From assembly GCF_030409055.1 (NCBI RefSeq), contig NZ_CP116619.1, forward strand, positions 1,521,628 to 1,585,627: DNA of 64,000 nt, given 5' to 3'. Within the stretch, counting starts at the first letter, position 1. Each line of letters starts with the position of its first letter. The notes beneath the pieces were generated by a model. The model saw only the letters and a list, made by a program, of their open reading frames with translations. It had not been told where the DNA came from and ran no database searches. The position numbers and the translations under genes are program-made. Positions 17,289-27,416 of the stretch are shown piece by piece. The stretch comes from Trichocoleus desertorum NBK24. Its GTDB lineage: Bacteria > Cyanobacteriota > Cyanobacteriia > FACHB-46.

Positions 17289-18473
17289 CTACCCACTTTT
17301 AGCTAGGACGCTATCATAAATAGCTTCCAGCTTGGCTGTATTATGCTTCAAGTTGAAGTGTTGGGTCATGCGCTGTCTACCCGCAGCCGCAAAGCGCTGC
17401 CGCACTTGGGGTTCTTGCAACAAGGTCAACAGATACTTAGCTAATGTCTCCCAGTCTCCTTCTGGAGCAAGAAACCCTGTTTCGCCGTGGGCGACTGCTT
17501 CAGGCACACCTCCCGTAGCAAAGCTCACCACAGGCAATTCCATCGCTTGGGCTTCGGCAAACACCATGCCAAATCCTTCTGCATCTCCGGTACGAGCTGT
17601 AATACTAGGCATGCTAAACACTGCTGCTCGGTTCATCCAGCCTTGTACTGCTTCTGGAGACTGGGCTCCCAAGAAGCGATAGTGTTTGAGTGAGTTGGCT
17701 GCTTGCTGCTCCAAAGTAGACCGCAAAGGGCCATCGCCAATCACTACAAGTTCCACATCGGGCAGGATAGTTTGGACTTGAGCGATCGCTCGAATTAGAT
17801 ACTCACAGCCTTTCTTCTCCACCAAGCGGCCCACAAATAGCACTACAGGTTCTCGGGCGATCGCTGGGTTTGGAGTAAATTTGTTTACATCCACACCAAT
17901 GTAATGAACTGTGACTTTATCGGCTGGGCACCCTTTTTTAATCAATTGCTCGCGGATAAACTCCGAGACGGCAATCACGCAACTTGCTTCGGCAAATAAC
18001 TGACCGCGCCTGCTTACGTAAAGATCTCGAAAGAATTGCCCGCGTTGAAATAAAAAGTCCCGTGGATTAACCCGTACCTGGCCTGAGGGGTTGCGGTCCA
18101 TGCCTGTAGCATCGTTGCCATGAAACGTCACAACTAGAGGTAAGCCTAACTTTCTGGCTAGAAATAGGCCCCAAATACCATCAATACCAAAGTGGGCATG
18201 AATGAGATCAGCCGATAACTCTTGCAGCGATCGCAACCATTGTGGCTGAACTACACTACCCAACTTGAGGGCCATCTTCCAAATGGCGGGAAAGGAGACG
18301 CAATCGCTTAAAGTGAGACTTCTACTGACTGGAATTAAAGCCGCTGCATTGGCAGTGCGTGAGGTGCCTACGTAGAACCCTGTATAGGCAGTCAAACTTT
18401 CCACTTGAGCAGGAATAAAGGTTTCCGAGTAGGGAAGTAGCAGATCCCGATAGATGATTACTTTTCGCTGCAT
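17289..18473 (-). CDS. Family 4 glycosyltransferase
   Basis: The 394-aa retaining GT-B enzyme has an N-terminal acceptor domain with AHFGIDGIWGLFLARKL and VTFHGNDATGM. The C-terminal donor domain starts at VLFVGRLVEKKGCEYLI (near 213). It has the E-x7-E motif in DAEGFGMVFAEAQAMELPVV (near 308) and SFATGGVPEAVAHGETGFL. It fits a hexose or hexosamine transferase of polysaccharide assembly. It is on the minus strand with the neighbouring transferases, but the gaps of 124 and 262 bases leave it unclear whether they form one operon. Confidence 0.9.
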   Translation of the reverse strand: MQRKVIIYRDLLLPYSETFIPAQVESLTAYTGFYVGTSRTANAAALIPVSRSLTLSDCVSFPAIWKMALKLGSVVQPQWLRSLQELSADLIHAHFGIDGIWGLFLARKLGLPLVVTFHGNDATGMDRNPSGQVRVNPRDFLFQRGQFFRDLYVSRRGQLFAEASCVIAVSEFIREQLIKKGCPADKVTVHYIGVDVNKFTPNPAIAREPVVLFVGRLVEKKGCEYLIRAIAQVQTILPDVELVVIGDGPLRSTLEQQAANSLKHYRFLGAQSPEAVQGWMNRAAVFSMPSITARTGDAEGFGMVFAEAQAMELPVVSFATGGVPEAVAHGETGFLAPEGDWETLAKYLLTLLQEPQVRQRFAAAGRQRMTQHFNLKHNTAKLEAIYDSVLAKSG

Positions 18474-18735
18474 GACATAGGCTCCAACTCGCAGGCTCCT
18501 CTTCTGCCATTAAATCGGCAACCGTGAGCAACTGGCTATGACTTGACCCGTCAGCCTGGCAACTTTTAACAAAACCACCCCCTCTTTCAGATTTGCATGA
18601 AGCGGTTGAGCGATCGCCATTCTTAAAAGCTGCCTAAAGCGATTGCCAAAACGTCAGCTTAAAAAGTACTCCCTTATGGCTTAGAGGCGCTCACCTCAAG
18701 TAGATCCACCCATCGACTTTGAAGTGTGGTTTTAG

Positions 18736-19725
18736 CTAAACCGAGGTCGAAAGCGAACCAGAGTATTTGCTGGGTACTTTCACTTCTAAATACTTTTCTC
18801 GCCAGAGAAAGAACGGACTAATCAGAATCCCCAGCAATAATTCCATTTCGCAGGCTGCAACTACATCCGTTTTAATGACTTGGTAGTACTTAATGAAGTG
18901 CAAAACTACCTTGCGGATATCATTCGCTAGGTAAACAGGAAAGATCAACGGTCTTTGCCAGCGCTTGAAGCCAATCATGCGAATGTGATGACGACCCAGA
19001 CCTGCTCCCCGGCATAAGTTGAGCAAGTAAGCTTTCTCTAACCGAGACTTGGGAATTTCGTGATAAATGCACATGGCTGGATTGTGCCAAATTTCCCAAC
19101 CCGCTTTCCTAAGATAGGCTAGGGCTTCAATATCTTCACTTTTAGCGGATAGTGATGTACCCACAGGACCGCGTAATAGGAGGCGGGAAGGTACGTTCTG
19201 TAACCAAGCTTGCTTACGCACGACCAAGCCTGCACCGGGGGGTAGCACCTTGTCACCGTAGCGAAACACTTGCTGACCTCGGTCAATAATGGCTAAGAAA
19301 GTGGCGATCCGTTCAAAATTTTGTGGCGGTGCAACTTCAAAATTGCCCCGAACCTGCCCACCATAAGCTCCTGCTTGAGGATGCTGCTGACCAAACGTGT
19401 AGGCGTTGGCTACCCAGTCTGGAGTCGGCAAATTATCGTCGTCCAAAAAGCCAATAAAGGTACCTTGGGCTTCTCGAATCGCGCGCTGTCTGGCAAAGGC
19501 TGCACCTTGCTCTGCTTCAAAAGCGTATCTGATGGGAAAAGCTTGGGGCCAGTCGGCTTGGTAAGCTTGAACAACCTTTTTAGTGTTGTCGCTACTGTTG
19601 TTATCAACAATTACTATTTCCCAGGAAAAACCTTGAGTCCCTACTTGCGATCGCAACCGATCCAAAACTGCAGGTAGGCGCTTTTCCCCGTTATAAGTGC
19701 GTATGGCGACAGTGAAGTCAATCAT
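18736..19725 (-). CDS. Family 2 glycosyltransferase, HpsE-like
   Basis: The 329-aa GT-A enzyme begins IDFTVAIRTYNGEKRLPAVL. It has EIVIVDNNSSDNTKKVV, the metal motif FIGFLDDDNLPTPDW (near 90) and a C-terminal hydrophobic segment (LLLGILISPFFLW). The N-terminal VAIRTYNGE style and overall length resemble HpsE of the hormogonium polysaccharide locus in filamentous cyanobacteria, but the other hps genes are not in the window, so the name is tentative. The ATG at 19725 is used; an upstream TTG at 19761 would add 12 residues that do not look like the family. Confidence 0.8.
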   Translation of the reverse strand: MIDFTVAIRTYNGEKRLPAVLDRLRSQVGTQGFSWEIVIVDNNSSDNTKKVVQAYQADWPQAFPIRYAFEAEQGAAFARQRAIREAQGTFIGFLDDDNLPTPDWVANAYTFGQQHPQAGAYGGQVRGNFEVAPPQNFERIATFLAIIDRGQQVFRYGDKVLPPGAGLVVRKQAWLQNVPSRLLLRGPVGTSLSAKSEDIEALAYLRKAGWEIWHNPAMCIYHEIPKSRLEKAYLLNLCRGAGLGRHHIRMIGFKRWQRPLIFPVYLANDIRKVVLHFIKYYQVIKTDVVAACEMELLLGILISPFFLWREKYLEVKVPSKYSGSLSTSV

Positions 19726-20298
19726 GATGGTTTGCGATCGCTCTAGGTGTAACTGTCTCAACTTAAATAGAACCTGAATAGCCTTAAGCTCGCTTGTCCC
19801 TGACTCACCCCTTGCTCCCTAAACTAATAGGCTGAACCAAATCGCGATCAAACCGTATAGCTTTATACTTAACCTGCGACAGACACGTAGACTGGAGCGA
19901 TAAAATTGGGATGTTGAGAGGCTATAGGCTATAAATCTGTTCTAAGTACGGATAAGTGCAGGAGATCCCTCTAAAGGTGGATTCAAGCTTACGTAAATCT
20001 GCGGATGTGTAACGTAACTATATTCCAAATATTTAAGCTGCTGCTACTCATAAATCTGTATCTTCATCTCAAATTTAAACTTGTAGAGTCGCTCTAGTAG
20101 CAATATAAAGCTTGAGTGAAAGCTCTCCACCCAACTCTAATCGCTCACTGCGCCCCTGGTAACTACACTTAAGAAGTAAACAGCTTCCTTGGGATAGGAA
20201 AACTGTTTACTTAAAGTCTTCATCTTCGTAGAACGCAGGCCGAATGCTAGCTCAACACTCGATAGGGCTGCTAGGCTCTACTATCCAACCGACTTGAG
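19726..20298. other. Noncoding gap between the HpsE-like gene and pepA
   Basis: 573 bases with no convincing gene. It holds the hairpin at 20174-20212 downstream of pepA and should hold the promoter of the glycosyltransferase on its left side. Nothing else is recognised. Confidence 0.55.
20174..20212. terminator. Strong hairpin downstream of pepA
   Basis: AAGTAAACAG (20174-20183) pairs perfectly with CTGTTTACTT (20203-20212), and TTCCT/AGGAA extends the stem inward after a bulge. It lies 87 bases past the pepA stop. No clear T-run follows, so termination is likely but not textbook. Confidence 0.5.
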
Positions 20299-21771
20299 CT
20301 AAGCCACAACCCAGTTCACCAAAGTACGCACTCCATAGCCAGTCGCGCCCGCACTGTTGTAGCCATTTTCTTTGTCAGACCAGACAGGCCCAGCCACATC
20401 TAAGTGCGCCCAGGCGGTCTCTTTAACAAACTGTTTCAAAAAGAGGGCTGCGGTAATGGAGCCACCCGGACGAGGGCCAGTGTTTTTCATGTCTGCAACC
20501 ATCGATTTCAGACCATCAAAGTATTTTTCTTCCATCGGCATTTGCCATAGCTTTTCGCCTGCTGACTCCGCTGCTGCTAAGAGTTCTGAGGCGAGGGCGT
20601 CATCGCTGCTCCACAGCCCTGCAATGTCATCCCCTAAAGCAATGACACAAGCCCCGGTGAGAGTGGCTAAATCTACGATCGCATCTACCCCTAGTTTCTC
20701 GGTAAACACTAAGGCATCGGCTAGGGTGAGACGACCTTCCGCGTCGGTGTTGTTCACTTCAATGGTTTTGCCATTAGAGGCAGTCAGCACATCTCCAGGA
20801 CGTAAGGCTCGACCGCTGATCATGTTTTCAGTGGCGGCGCTGATGAAATGCACTTCTACATCGGGTTTGATTTGGGCGATCGCCTTAGCAGCCCCCAAAG
20901 TGGCGGCGGCACCTCCCATATCGGTTTTCATCATCTCGATGCCACTCCCTGGCCCTTTAATGTTGAGACCACCGGAATCGAAGGTCAACCCTTTACCCAC
21001 GATCGCGACTTTACGCCGGGAAGCGCCATTGGGCTTGTAGGTGAGGTGAATGAACTTGGGCGGAATATCAGAAGCTCTAGCCACACCGAGGAAGGCCCCC
21101 ATGCCCAGCTTTTCGCAGTCTTCTTGCTCTAGAATCTCAATTTCTAGGCCGTATTCTTGGGCGATCGCTTGAGCCGTTTCTGCCAGCGTAATCGAAGTCA
21201 CCACATTGGGAGGAGCAGCGACCAGTTCCCGTGCCAGGATCACTCCGGAGCAGATTTGCTGTGCCCGCTGAATGGCTGCGCTTTGGTCGCCCACAGCCAA
21301 AATTTCAAGGTGTTCTAATTGCGAGTTTTTGTCTTCCGACTCGGACTTAAAGCGATTGTCTTGATATCCTGCTAGCTCCGCCCCTTCGGCGATCGCTTGA
21401 GCACTAGCATCAGCTTGACTATTCCACACCGGAAAGTGAATGGCTAAAATTTTAGCCTTTTCCTTGCGAGCTTGCCGCACACTCGTCGCTGCTGCCCGCC
21501 GTAAGCTCTCTAACTTTAATGAGTCTGGTTTGCCTAAACCCACTAGAAGCACCTTACGAATGGCACTGCCACCCCCCACACGAGTTAGGGCGCTGCTCCC
21601 TTCTTTTCCTTTAAACTCAGCTTCAGCAATCAATTCTTTCAGGGTGCCTGCGAGTTTCTCATCTAGGGTCGCCAGATCACCCGTCAGTTCCACCTCATCT
21701 TCAAACAACCCTAGAGCTAAAATGTCTCCTGCCCAGTTGAGGCATGAGGTATCTGTCGCACGAACATCCAT
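20299..21771 (-). CDS. pepA: Leucyl aminopeptidase (M17)
   Basis: The 490-aa cytosolic M17 metallopeptidase removes N-terminal residues in peptide turnover. The active site carries the exact family signature [14 protein letters not shown] (near residue 340). It also has [16 protein letters not shown] with metal-binding Lys and Asp (near 260), [13 protein letters not shown], and [15 protein letters not shown]. The variable N-terminal domain (residues 1-170) is of normal size. It is a housekeeping gene that stands alone on the minus strand. Confidence 0.95.
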   Translation of the reverse strand: MDVRATDTSCLNWAGDILALGLFEDEVELTGDLATLDEKLAGTLKELIAEAEFKGKEGSSALTRVGGGSAIRKVLLVGLGKPDSLKLESLRRAAATSVRQARKEKAKILAIHFPVWNSQADASAQAIAEGAELAGYQDNRFKSESEDKNSQLEHLEILAVGDQSAAIQRAQQICSGVILARELVAAPPNVVTSITLAETAQAIAQEYGLEIEILEQEDCEKLGMGAFLGVARASDIPPKFIHLTYKPNGASRRKVAIVGKGLTFDSGGLNIKGPGSGIEMMKTDMGGAAATLGAAKAIAQIKPDVEVHFISAATENMISGRALRPGDVLTASNGKTIEVNNTDAEGRLTLADALVFTEKLGVDAIVDLATLTGACVIALGDDIAGLWSSDDALASELLAAAESAGEKLWQMPMEEKYFDGLKSMVADMKNTGPRPGGSITAALFLKQFVKETAWAHLDVAGPVWSDKENGYNSAGATGYGVRTLVNWVVA

Positions 21772-22020
21772 CCCTTCTTATCCTTATCAATCAAAGATTT
21801 CTCTTCTCTTCAGGCTACTAGTTAGGAGGGAAAATTTTTGGAGTTAGGCTCAAAAAAGTGCTGATTTTTGGCTGATTTCTAGCTGATTTACTGAGGGCTT
21901 TGGCACAATTGTCGGATCTGAAAAGATTTCTGTGTTTAAAGGAACAAGACTTAGGGCGGAAACTTAACTAAAAATGCTAGAGTCTCATGGGATTCGGTCC
22001 AAATCTTCAAGCGAGGACGC

Positions 22021-24234
22021 ATGCTAAAGCAACGAAGCACGCAAGTTTCTTTGGCCATTGGCGCAGGGCTGTGTGCTTTGCTACTGGGGGCAACGTTGTC
22101 GGTGACGACCAGCGGGTTTACACGCAAGTGGCAGAGCTGGATTCAACCGCAGTCCTCGTCTGCGCCCGTGGGAAAGCAAGCCGTGGATTCTGCCATCCCT
22201 GCCTTGACGGGGCTATCTCCAGCCCAACGAGCCACCAAACTAGAGGCGATCGCTCAAGGGAGCCAGGGGCTAGATCGCGCTCGGGCTCGCTATTTGCTTG
22301 CTAGCGACTTAATTCAGCAGCGCCAAGGAGAGCCAGCCCTAAAGTGGCTGCAAAACTTGGAATCCGATTATCCAACGCTCGCGCCCTACATTGTCTTTAA
22401 ACGCGCCCAAGCTTATACCGTCAGTGGCAATCTTGCCCAGGCAGAAGCCACTTGGAAAGCCTTGTTGCAGAAGTACTCGGATCACCCAGTGTCAGCCGAA
22501 GCATTATCCGCACTGGGCCGTCAGAATCGGCAGTATTGGGACCAAGCGATCGCCAAGTTTCCGACTTATCCCCGGACTCAAGACATTATTCGACAACGCC
22601 TCCGCCAAAATCCCAATCAGCCAGAACTCCTGTTGATTTTGGCTAAGTATGGGGTTAATGCACCAGGCATCGTCCCCGTGCTAAATCGGCTCACCGACAA
22701 CACCAGCTTTAGCGCTCAACTGCAACCCGAAGACTGGGAAGCGATCGCCTTTAACTATTGGGAACAGCAAGAATATGGCAAAGCCGCAGAAGCTTATGCC
22801 CGTGCCCCCCGAACTCCTCTTAACGCTTACCGAGTTGGGCGTGGTTTACAACTCAGTGGGCTAGAATCTCAGGCTTATCGAGCCTACCAACTGCTAGCCA
22901 TTGCTTTCCCGAAGGCAGAGGAAACAGCCACAGCATTGATCCGCATGGCTAAGCTGACACCCAAGCCCATTGATGGCATTCCCTATCTAGATCGAGTGAT
23001 TAGCCAATTTCCCGATCATGCGGCAGAAGCACTCATGGTCAAAGCCGATATTCTAGAAAGTCTCAATAGCGGTAAATCAGCCGCTCAAGCTCGCCAATCC
23101 GTTTTAACTCAGTATCCTAAATCAAACGCCGCCGCCGAGATTCGCTGGAAACAAGCCCAACGTCAAGCCGCTACTGGAAACTTTTTAGCAGCTTGGCAGT
23201 GGGCAGAACCGATCACCAAATACAATTCCGAGAGTGAATTTGCTCCAGAAGCCGCTTACTGGGTAGGTAAATGGGCAACCCAAATTGGCCAAGAACAGGA
23301 TGCCAAAACTGCCTATGAGTATGTATTAGCCAAGTACCCAGAGTCCTACTATGCTTGGCGCTCTGCGGTGCAGCTCGGCTGGAATGTGGGTGATTTTGAC
23401 AGCGTCCGTCAATTCCAGCCTCAAGTGGTACGCTCTAGCCAACCCGCTCCCTTACCCGTAGGTTCGGCTACTTTGCAAGAGTTATATCAACTGGGGCAGA
23501 GTCAGGATGCTTGGGCACTGTGGCAAGTGGAGCTTAAAACCCCAACGAAGCCAACTGTGGCCGAGCAATTCACGGATGGCGTGTTGCGCTTGGGGATAGG
23601 CGACCATCTAGATGGCATTTTTATGGTGTCGAGCTTGGCTTGGCGCGAAACCCCAGAGGAGCGATCGCAATACCAAACCTTGAAGCAACAACCTGCTTAC
23701 TGGCACGCTCTCTATCCTTTTCCTTTCTTACAACCCATTGAGGCGTGGTCCCAAGAACGACAGCTCAATCCCCTACTAGTTACGGCCTTAATCCGCCAAG
23801 AATCCCGCTTTGAACCAAAAATTCGTTCTGTCGTCGGGGCCACTGGGTTGATGCAAGTCATGCCCGAAACAGCTGCTTGGATCGCCTCTCAAATTAAGCT
23901 GAAGCAGTACAAACTGGACAAGCCTGAAGACAACATCAAGCTGGGCACCTGGTATTTGGCCTATACTCACCGCGAGTACGACAACAACTCACTCTTTGCG
24001 GTTGCTAGTTACAATGCGGGTCCCGGTGCGGTGGCTGGCTGGGTAGATAAAAACACCTTCCGCGATCTCGATCAGTTTGTAGAAGCAATTCCCTATGGCG
24101 AAACTAAGGGCTACGTGAAGTCAGTGTTTGAAAACTATTGGAACTATCTACGGCTCTATAACCCAGAAGTTTCTCAGCAGGTCGCTCAAGCTTCCAAAAA
24201 TCACCAACCTGCATTCAAGTTCTCATTAAAATAG
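22021..24234 (+). CDS. Soluble lytic murein transglycosylase-like protein
   Basis: The 737-aa protein has an N-terminal signal/anchor (VSLAIGAGLCALLLGATLSV). A long alpha-helical superhelix of TPR-like repeats (about 70-560) follows, for example YLLASDLIQQRQGEPALKWL. It ends in a C-terminal SLT catalytic domain. The catalytic Glu is in LIRQESRFEPKIRS (near residue 588), followed by GATGLMQVMPETAAWI and NIKLGTWYLAYTH, then AVASYNAGPGAV. It cleaves the MurNAc-GlcNAc bond of peptidoglycan with anhydro-ring formation. Architecture matches E. coli Slt70, which is about 620 aa mature. Confidence 0.92.
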   Translation: MLKQRSTQVSLAIGAGLCALLLGATLSVTTSGFTRKWQSWIQPQSSSAPVGKQAVDSAIPALTGLSPAQRATKLEAIAQGSQGLDRARARYLLASDLIQQRQGEPALKWLQNLESDYPTLAPYIVFKRAQAYTVSGNLAQAEATWKALLQKYSDHPVSAEALSALGRQNRQYWDQAIAKFPTYPRTQDIIRQRLRQNPNQPELLLILAKYGVNAPGIVPVLNRLTDNTSFSAQLQPEDWEAIAFNYWEQQEYGKAAEAYARAPRTPLNAYRVGRGLQLSGLESQAYRAYQLLAIAFPKAEETATALIRMAKLTPKPIDGIPYLDRVISQFPDHAAEALMVKADILESLNSGKSAAQARQSVLTQYPKSNAAAEIRWKQAQRQAATGNFLAAWQWAEPITKYNSESEFAPEAAYWVGKWATQIGQEQDAKTAYEYVLAKYPESYYAWRSAVQLGWNVGDFDSVRQFQPQVVRSSQPAPLPVGSATLQELYQLGQSQDAWALWQVELKTPTKPTVAEQFTDGVLRLGIGDHLDGIFMVSSLAWRETPEERSQYQTLKQQPAYWHALYPFPFLQPIEAWSQERQLNPLLVTALIRQESRFEPKIRSVVGATGLMQVMPETAAWIASQIKLKQYKLDKPEDNIKLGTWYLAYTHREYDNNSLFAVASYNAGPGAVAGWVDKNTFRDLDQFVEAIPYGETKGYVKSVFENYWNYLRLYNPEVSQQVAQASKNHQPAFKFSLK

Positions 24235-24254
24235 CTGGCACAGAAATAGCTGAC

Positions 24255-24296
24255 ACAAAAAAGACACCCCTGCTGAATGCTCAAACAGAGGTGTCT
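24255..24296 (-). terminator. Rho-independent terminator of petC-petA
   Basis: On the minus strand a stem (AGACACCTCTG with its partner CAGGGGTGTCT, one mismatch, about 13-nt loop) is followed directly by TTTTTT. It lies 42 bases after the petA stop, between the convergent petA and transglycosylase genes. Confidence 0.8.
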
Positions 24297-24337
24297 CACA
24301 GCCATGATCTCACAGCCCTGATTTGTGAATCGCTGCT

Positions 24338-25318
24338 TTAGAAGTTCATTTCAGCAGCTTGCACTTTCTCAACTTGCTTCTTCTTCAGGACTAGCATGAT
24401 TTGAGAGAGGGTTACAGCCGCAAAGAAGGCAATCAATCCTTGAATGCGAGCAGGGCTTTGGAGCACGATTTCTGTGTCAACCTGACCGAAACCACCCACA
24501 TTCGGATCAGAAGTCAGCGCTTCACCCGCTTTAACTTCCTGACCTTCAGCCGCCACTAGCTCAGGGCCAGCGGGAATATTGTCTACAGTTGTGTTGCCAT
24601 CTGCGGTTTGAATCGTGACCGCATAGCCACCGCTTTCCGCCTTGGCAATTTGGGTGATTTTGCCTGCCACAGAAGCGTTGTAGATGGCGTTGTTGCTCTT
24701 GTCGCCTGTGGGGTAAACCTGTCCACGACCCCGGTTGCCACCCACGTTGATTTGGTACTTACCAAAGTGCACAGACTTATCGGTATTGGGGTTGGGGGAG
24801 AGAACGGGGAAGGTCAGCTCTTGGTACTGCTCACCTGGCAGCGGCCCCACCACCACAATGTTGTCTTTTTCAGCACTGTAGGGTTGGAAGTACAGCCCAC
24901 CAATTTTTTCCTTCATCTCCTCTGGGATTCTGTCCTCAGGGGCGATCTTAAAGCCTTCGGGCAAGATCAACACAGCACCCACATTTAAGGGGCCTTTTTC
25001 ACCGTTGCCCAACACCTGTTGTACGTTGGTGTCGTAAGGAATTTTGACGACGGCCTCAAACACGGTATCGGGTAGAACGGCTTGAGGCACTTCTACTTCA
25101 GTCCGCTTAGCGCCCAAGTGACAGTTGGCGCAAACAATTCGTCCGGTGGCCTCACGAGGATTTTCGTAGGCTTGCTGCGCATAAACCGGATAAGCGGCGG
25201 CAGACTGGGGCAGTACCAGATCACTCCCCAGGAAAATGGCGATCGCACTAATAGCGGCAAACGTAACGCGCCAGAGGTATCGCGGAGCGAATATCGCTGA
25301 CAAAAAAGTTTTCTTCAT
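24338..25318 (-). CDS. petA: Cytochrome f
   Basis: The 326-aa c-type cytochrome of the thylakoid cytochrome b6f complex passes electrons from the Rieske protein to plastocyanin or cytochrome c6. The signal peptide ends at [12 protein letters not shown], where the mature N-terminal Tyr also ligates heme iron. The heme-binding motif is VCANCHLG (near 58). The lumenal domain holds the family blocks [18 protein letters not shown] and [10 protein letters not shown]. The single C-terminal anchor is [20 protein letters not shown]. It is cotranscribed with petC, which lies 88 bases upstream, and ends at a strong terminator. Confidence 0.98.
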   Translation of the reverse strand: MKKTFLSAIFAPRYLWRVTFAAISAIAIFLGSDLVLPQSAAAYPVYAQQAYENPREATGRIVCANCHLGAKRTEVEVPQAVLPDTVFEAVVKIPYDTNVQQVLGNGEKGPLNVGAVLILPEGFKIAPEDRIPEEMKEKIGGLYFQPYSAEKDNIVVVGPLPGEQYQELTFPVLSPNPNTDKSVHFGKYQINVGGNRGRGQVYPTGDKSNNAIYNASVAGKITQIAKAESGGYAVTIQTADGNTTVDNIPAGPELVAAEGQEVKAGEALTSDPNVGGFGQVDTEIVLQSPARIQGLIAFFAAVTLSQIMLVLKKKQVEKVQAAEMNF

Positions 25319-25406
25319 CTGTAGTGAGTCTTCAATAGCAAAGGATCAGGCAGTCAATACACAAGACAGGATTCAACGTCTCACGATTGGTAAAAACGAT
25401 CAATTC

Positions 25407-25946
25407 CTAGGACCACCAGGGGTCATCACCTGTACGGAAGTCAGTTTCGGTCCAAGGGGTAAAGGCGACTTTGTCATCCTGAACCGTGGCGTGAACTAGA
25501 GCGAGAGACAGCGGTGCTGGACCCCGGACCACCTTGCCAGTGTTGTCATACTGCGAACCATGACAGGGGCAGATAAACTTGTTTTCTCCACTATTCCAGG
25601 GCACGACACAGCCCAAGTGAGTGCAGACCGCATTGATGCCGTAGCTAGCGAGCGCTTGATCGCCTTCTACCACGATATAGGTGGGATCGCCTTTGAGACC
25701 TTGAGCTAAGGCACGCTCACCAGTCTTGTGGCTGGCTAGGAAATCACTCACGAGGATGTCATTGCCGAGCGCATCCTTCGCAGTAACACCACCACTACCA
25801 CTGCCACTAGAGGGCGGGATGAAGTATTTAACCACAGGATAAAGTGCGCCCAAGGCTGTGCCTGTGACTGCACCAAACGTGAGGAAATTCATAAATTGGC
25901 GACGACCCATGCTAGGTACGTCTGCAGATCCAGAGACTTGAGCCAT
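25407..25946 (-). CDS. petC: Rieske iron-sulfur protein of cytochrome b6f
   Basis: The 179-aa protein oxidises plastoquinol at the Qo site and passes electrons to cytochrome f. An N-terminal arginine-containing region ([10 protein letters not shown]) precedes the membrane segment ([17 protein letters not shown]), consistent with Tat-type insertion and retained anchoring. The glycine-rich hinge is SSGSGSGG. Cluster-binding boxes are [10 protein letters not shown] (near 108) and CPCHGSQYD (near 126). It is first in the petC-petA operon. tatC itself lies 6 kb away in this window. Confidence 0.98.
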   Translation of the reverse strand: MAQVSGSADVPSMGRRQFMNFLTFGAVTGTALGALYPVVKYFIPPSSGSGSGGVTAKDALGNDILVSDFLASHKTGERALAQGLKGDPTYIVVEGDQALASYGINAVCTHLGCVVPWNSGENKFICPCHGSQYDNTGKVVRGPAPLSLALVHATVQDDKVAFTPWTETDFRTGDDPWWS

Positions 25947-26240
25947 GACCTATGCTTACGTATGTGTTAAGTTATGTGTCTTAGCCAACAGTTTGGGCTA
26001 ATCTTAGAACCCTGTTAACCCCGCATTTTTAAGTCTGTACGCCTAGACAGCAACCATATCGATAAGTGAGTCTAATGCAACAGGCACGGCGTTACAGTCC
26101 CTTTGAAGCAGCGGTTTTACCGCTTCATGGGTATTATTACATTTCTTGACGCTAGCATCATATCTGAGTCGGGGAGCGTCATTGCTATACGAAATGTAAA
26201 CAGAAGGCTTGATTCTAGATCGGCTGATCCAGAGTAAATC

Positions 26241-26558
26241 ATGACAGGACAAGATTTACATCAACTCATTCTCCGTAAATGGGGCCGCTCCTACGATGTC
26301 CAGGTGCGACGGACGCAGGGCAAAATCTTTGTTCAAGTTATGTGGAAGTATTTAGAACAGGCTTCTTTCCCCCTCACAGAAGCTGAGTATTTTGCCCATC
26401 TGGAAACCATCAGCAGTTACTTAGAGGCTTGGGGTGGTTCCAGCCAAGTGCAGCAGTTTATTGAACAGACTAAAGAGCGACCTCGCTTAGGTAAGGCTGT
26501 GAGTATTCCCCTCGATCTAGGCGATCGCGCGTCTGAGTGGTTGCTAGAAGAATTTTAA
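26241..26558 (+). CDS. DUF3067 family protein
   Basis: The 105-aa small soluble protein belongs to a family of cyanobacteria and plastid-bearing eukaryotes. The conserved pattern LILRKWGRSYDVQVRR and VMWKYLEQASFPLTEAEY are readable. The C-terminus GKAVSIPLDLGDRASEWLLEEF is also typical. It is divergent from petC across 294 bases, a neighbourhood that suggests a link to photosynthetic electron transport, but the function is not established from the sequence. Confidence 0.8.
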   Translation: MTGQDLHQLILRKWGRSYDVQVRRTQGKIFVQVMWKYLEQASFPLTEAEYFAHLETISSYLEAWGGSSQVQQFIEQTKERPRLGKAVSIPLDLGDRASEWLLEEF

Positions 26559-27416
26559 GGTTTATTTTTCGATCTCACTCTTTTGGGTGATATTCGATCC
26601 CTCTTTGGCTAGATGGCTGGAGAAGGCGATCGCGAAACACTAAGAACATCGGTAGTGAAAATATATCAATTGATATTCTCAACTACTGGACGCTAAGTAT
26701 TGAATAGTTTCTAGAACGTTTCTGAAGCTCATTTTTCTAGTTATAAAGTCAATCTTTAGGCCTAAAGCTAGAGCTTGATTGTGTTTTTAAATACCGCAAC
26801 GCCTCAGTGGTTTCACTAAAACATAATGGCTTACCTAGCTATTTCATTAGTTATTTAAACTACAGTTAGTACTAATAAAAATCCCCGCATTAATAGAGTA
26901 CTAATTTTTACAGAATTGTATTTTTTATTAAAAGCATTATAAGGTCAGAACTAGCCTGAGATTCTTTACTAGGGGCTGTTCTGGAAGATAATTATATTTG
27001 TATTTCATTTAGCTCTAGTTTTATTTCATATTCATAAATTCATACTTCCTTTAAGAATTACTCCTTGCACTTTACAGGCTCTATACGAAAGTTTACAGGC
27101 ATCTCTACTAGAGTTTGTAAGTAGCAAACCTTCTATTCCGTAATTATCCTGTAGTCCAAATTCCAAAAGTCAAACGAATCAGGTTAGCAACAACAATGTT
27201 CCTGATTGAAGCTTGATCAAATCTCAAGTAAACACCCTTAGGTTTAGCTGCATGTTTCTGCTGTTTAATGATGTGTTTGCCTAATCTCAGAACCCAAAAA
27301 AGCCTCTATTGATTTGTGTTTAGGCTACTTGCAGACAACCTGAATCCTCACACTCAGGGCTCCTCGGTAGTCATTTGCTCACCCAGTCTTGCCCTTTCGT
27401 CACTCAAAAAGCCTCC
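26559..27416. other. Long AT-rich noncoding region upstream of the exopolysaccharide locus
   Basis: 858 bases without a supported ORF, rich in A/T runs. No tRNA or clear terminator with T-run was found. Given its place before the Alg44-like gene it may hold an extended regulatory region or a small RNA; nothing specific can be named. Confidence 0.5.

Noticed and set aside
20372-21040. 222-codon plus-strand ORF opposite pepA
   Set aside because: It is antisense to the M17 catalytic region, has no family features and mirrors pepA codons; a shadow frame.
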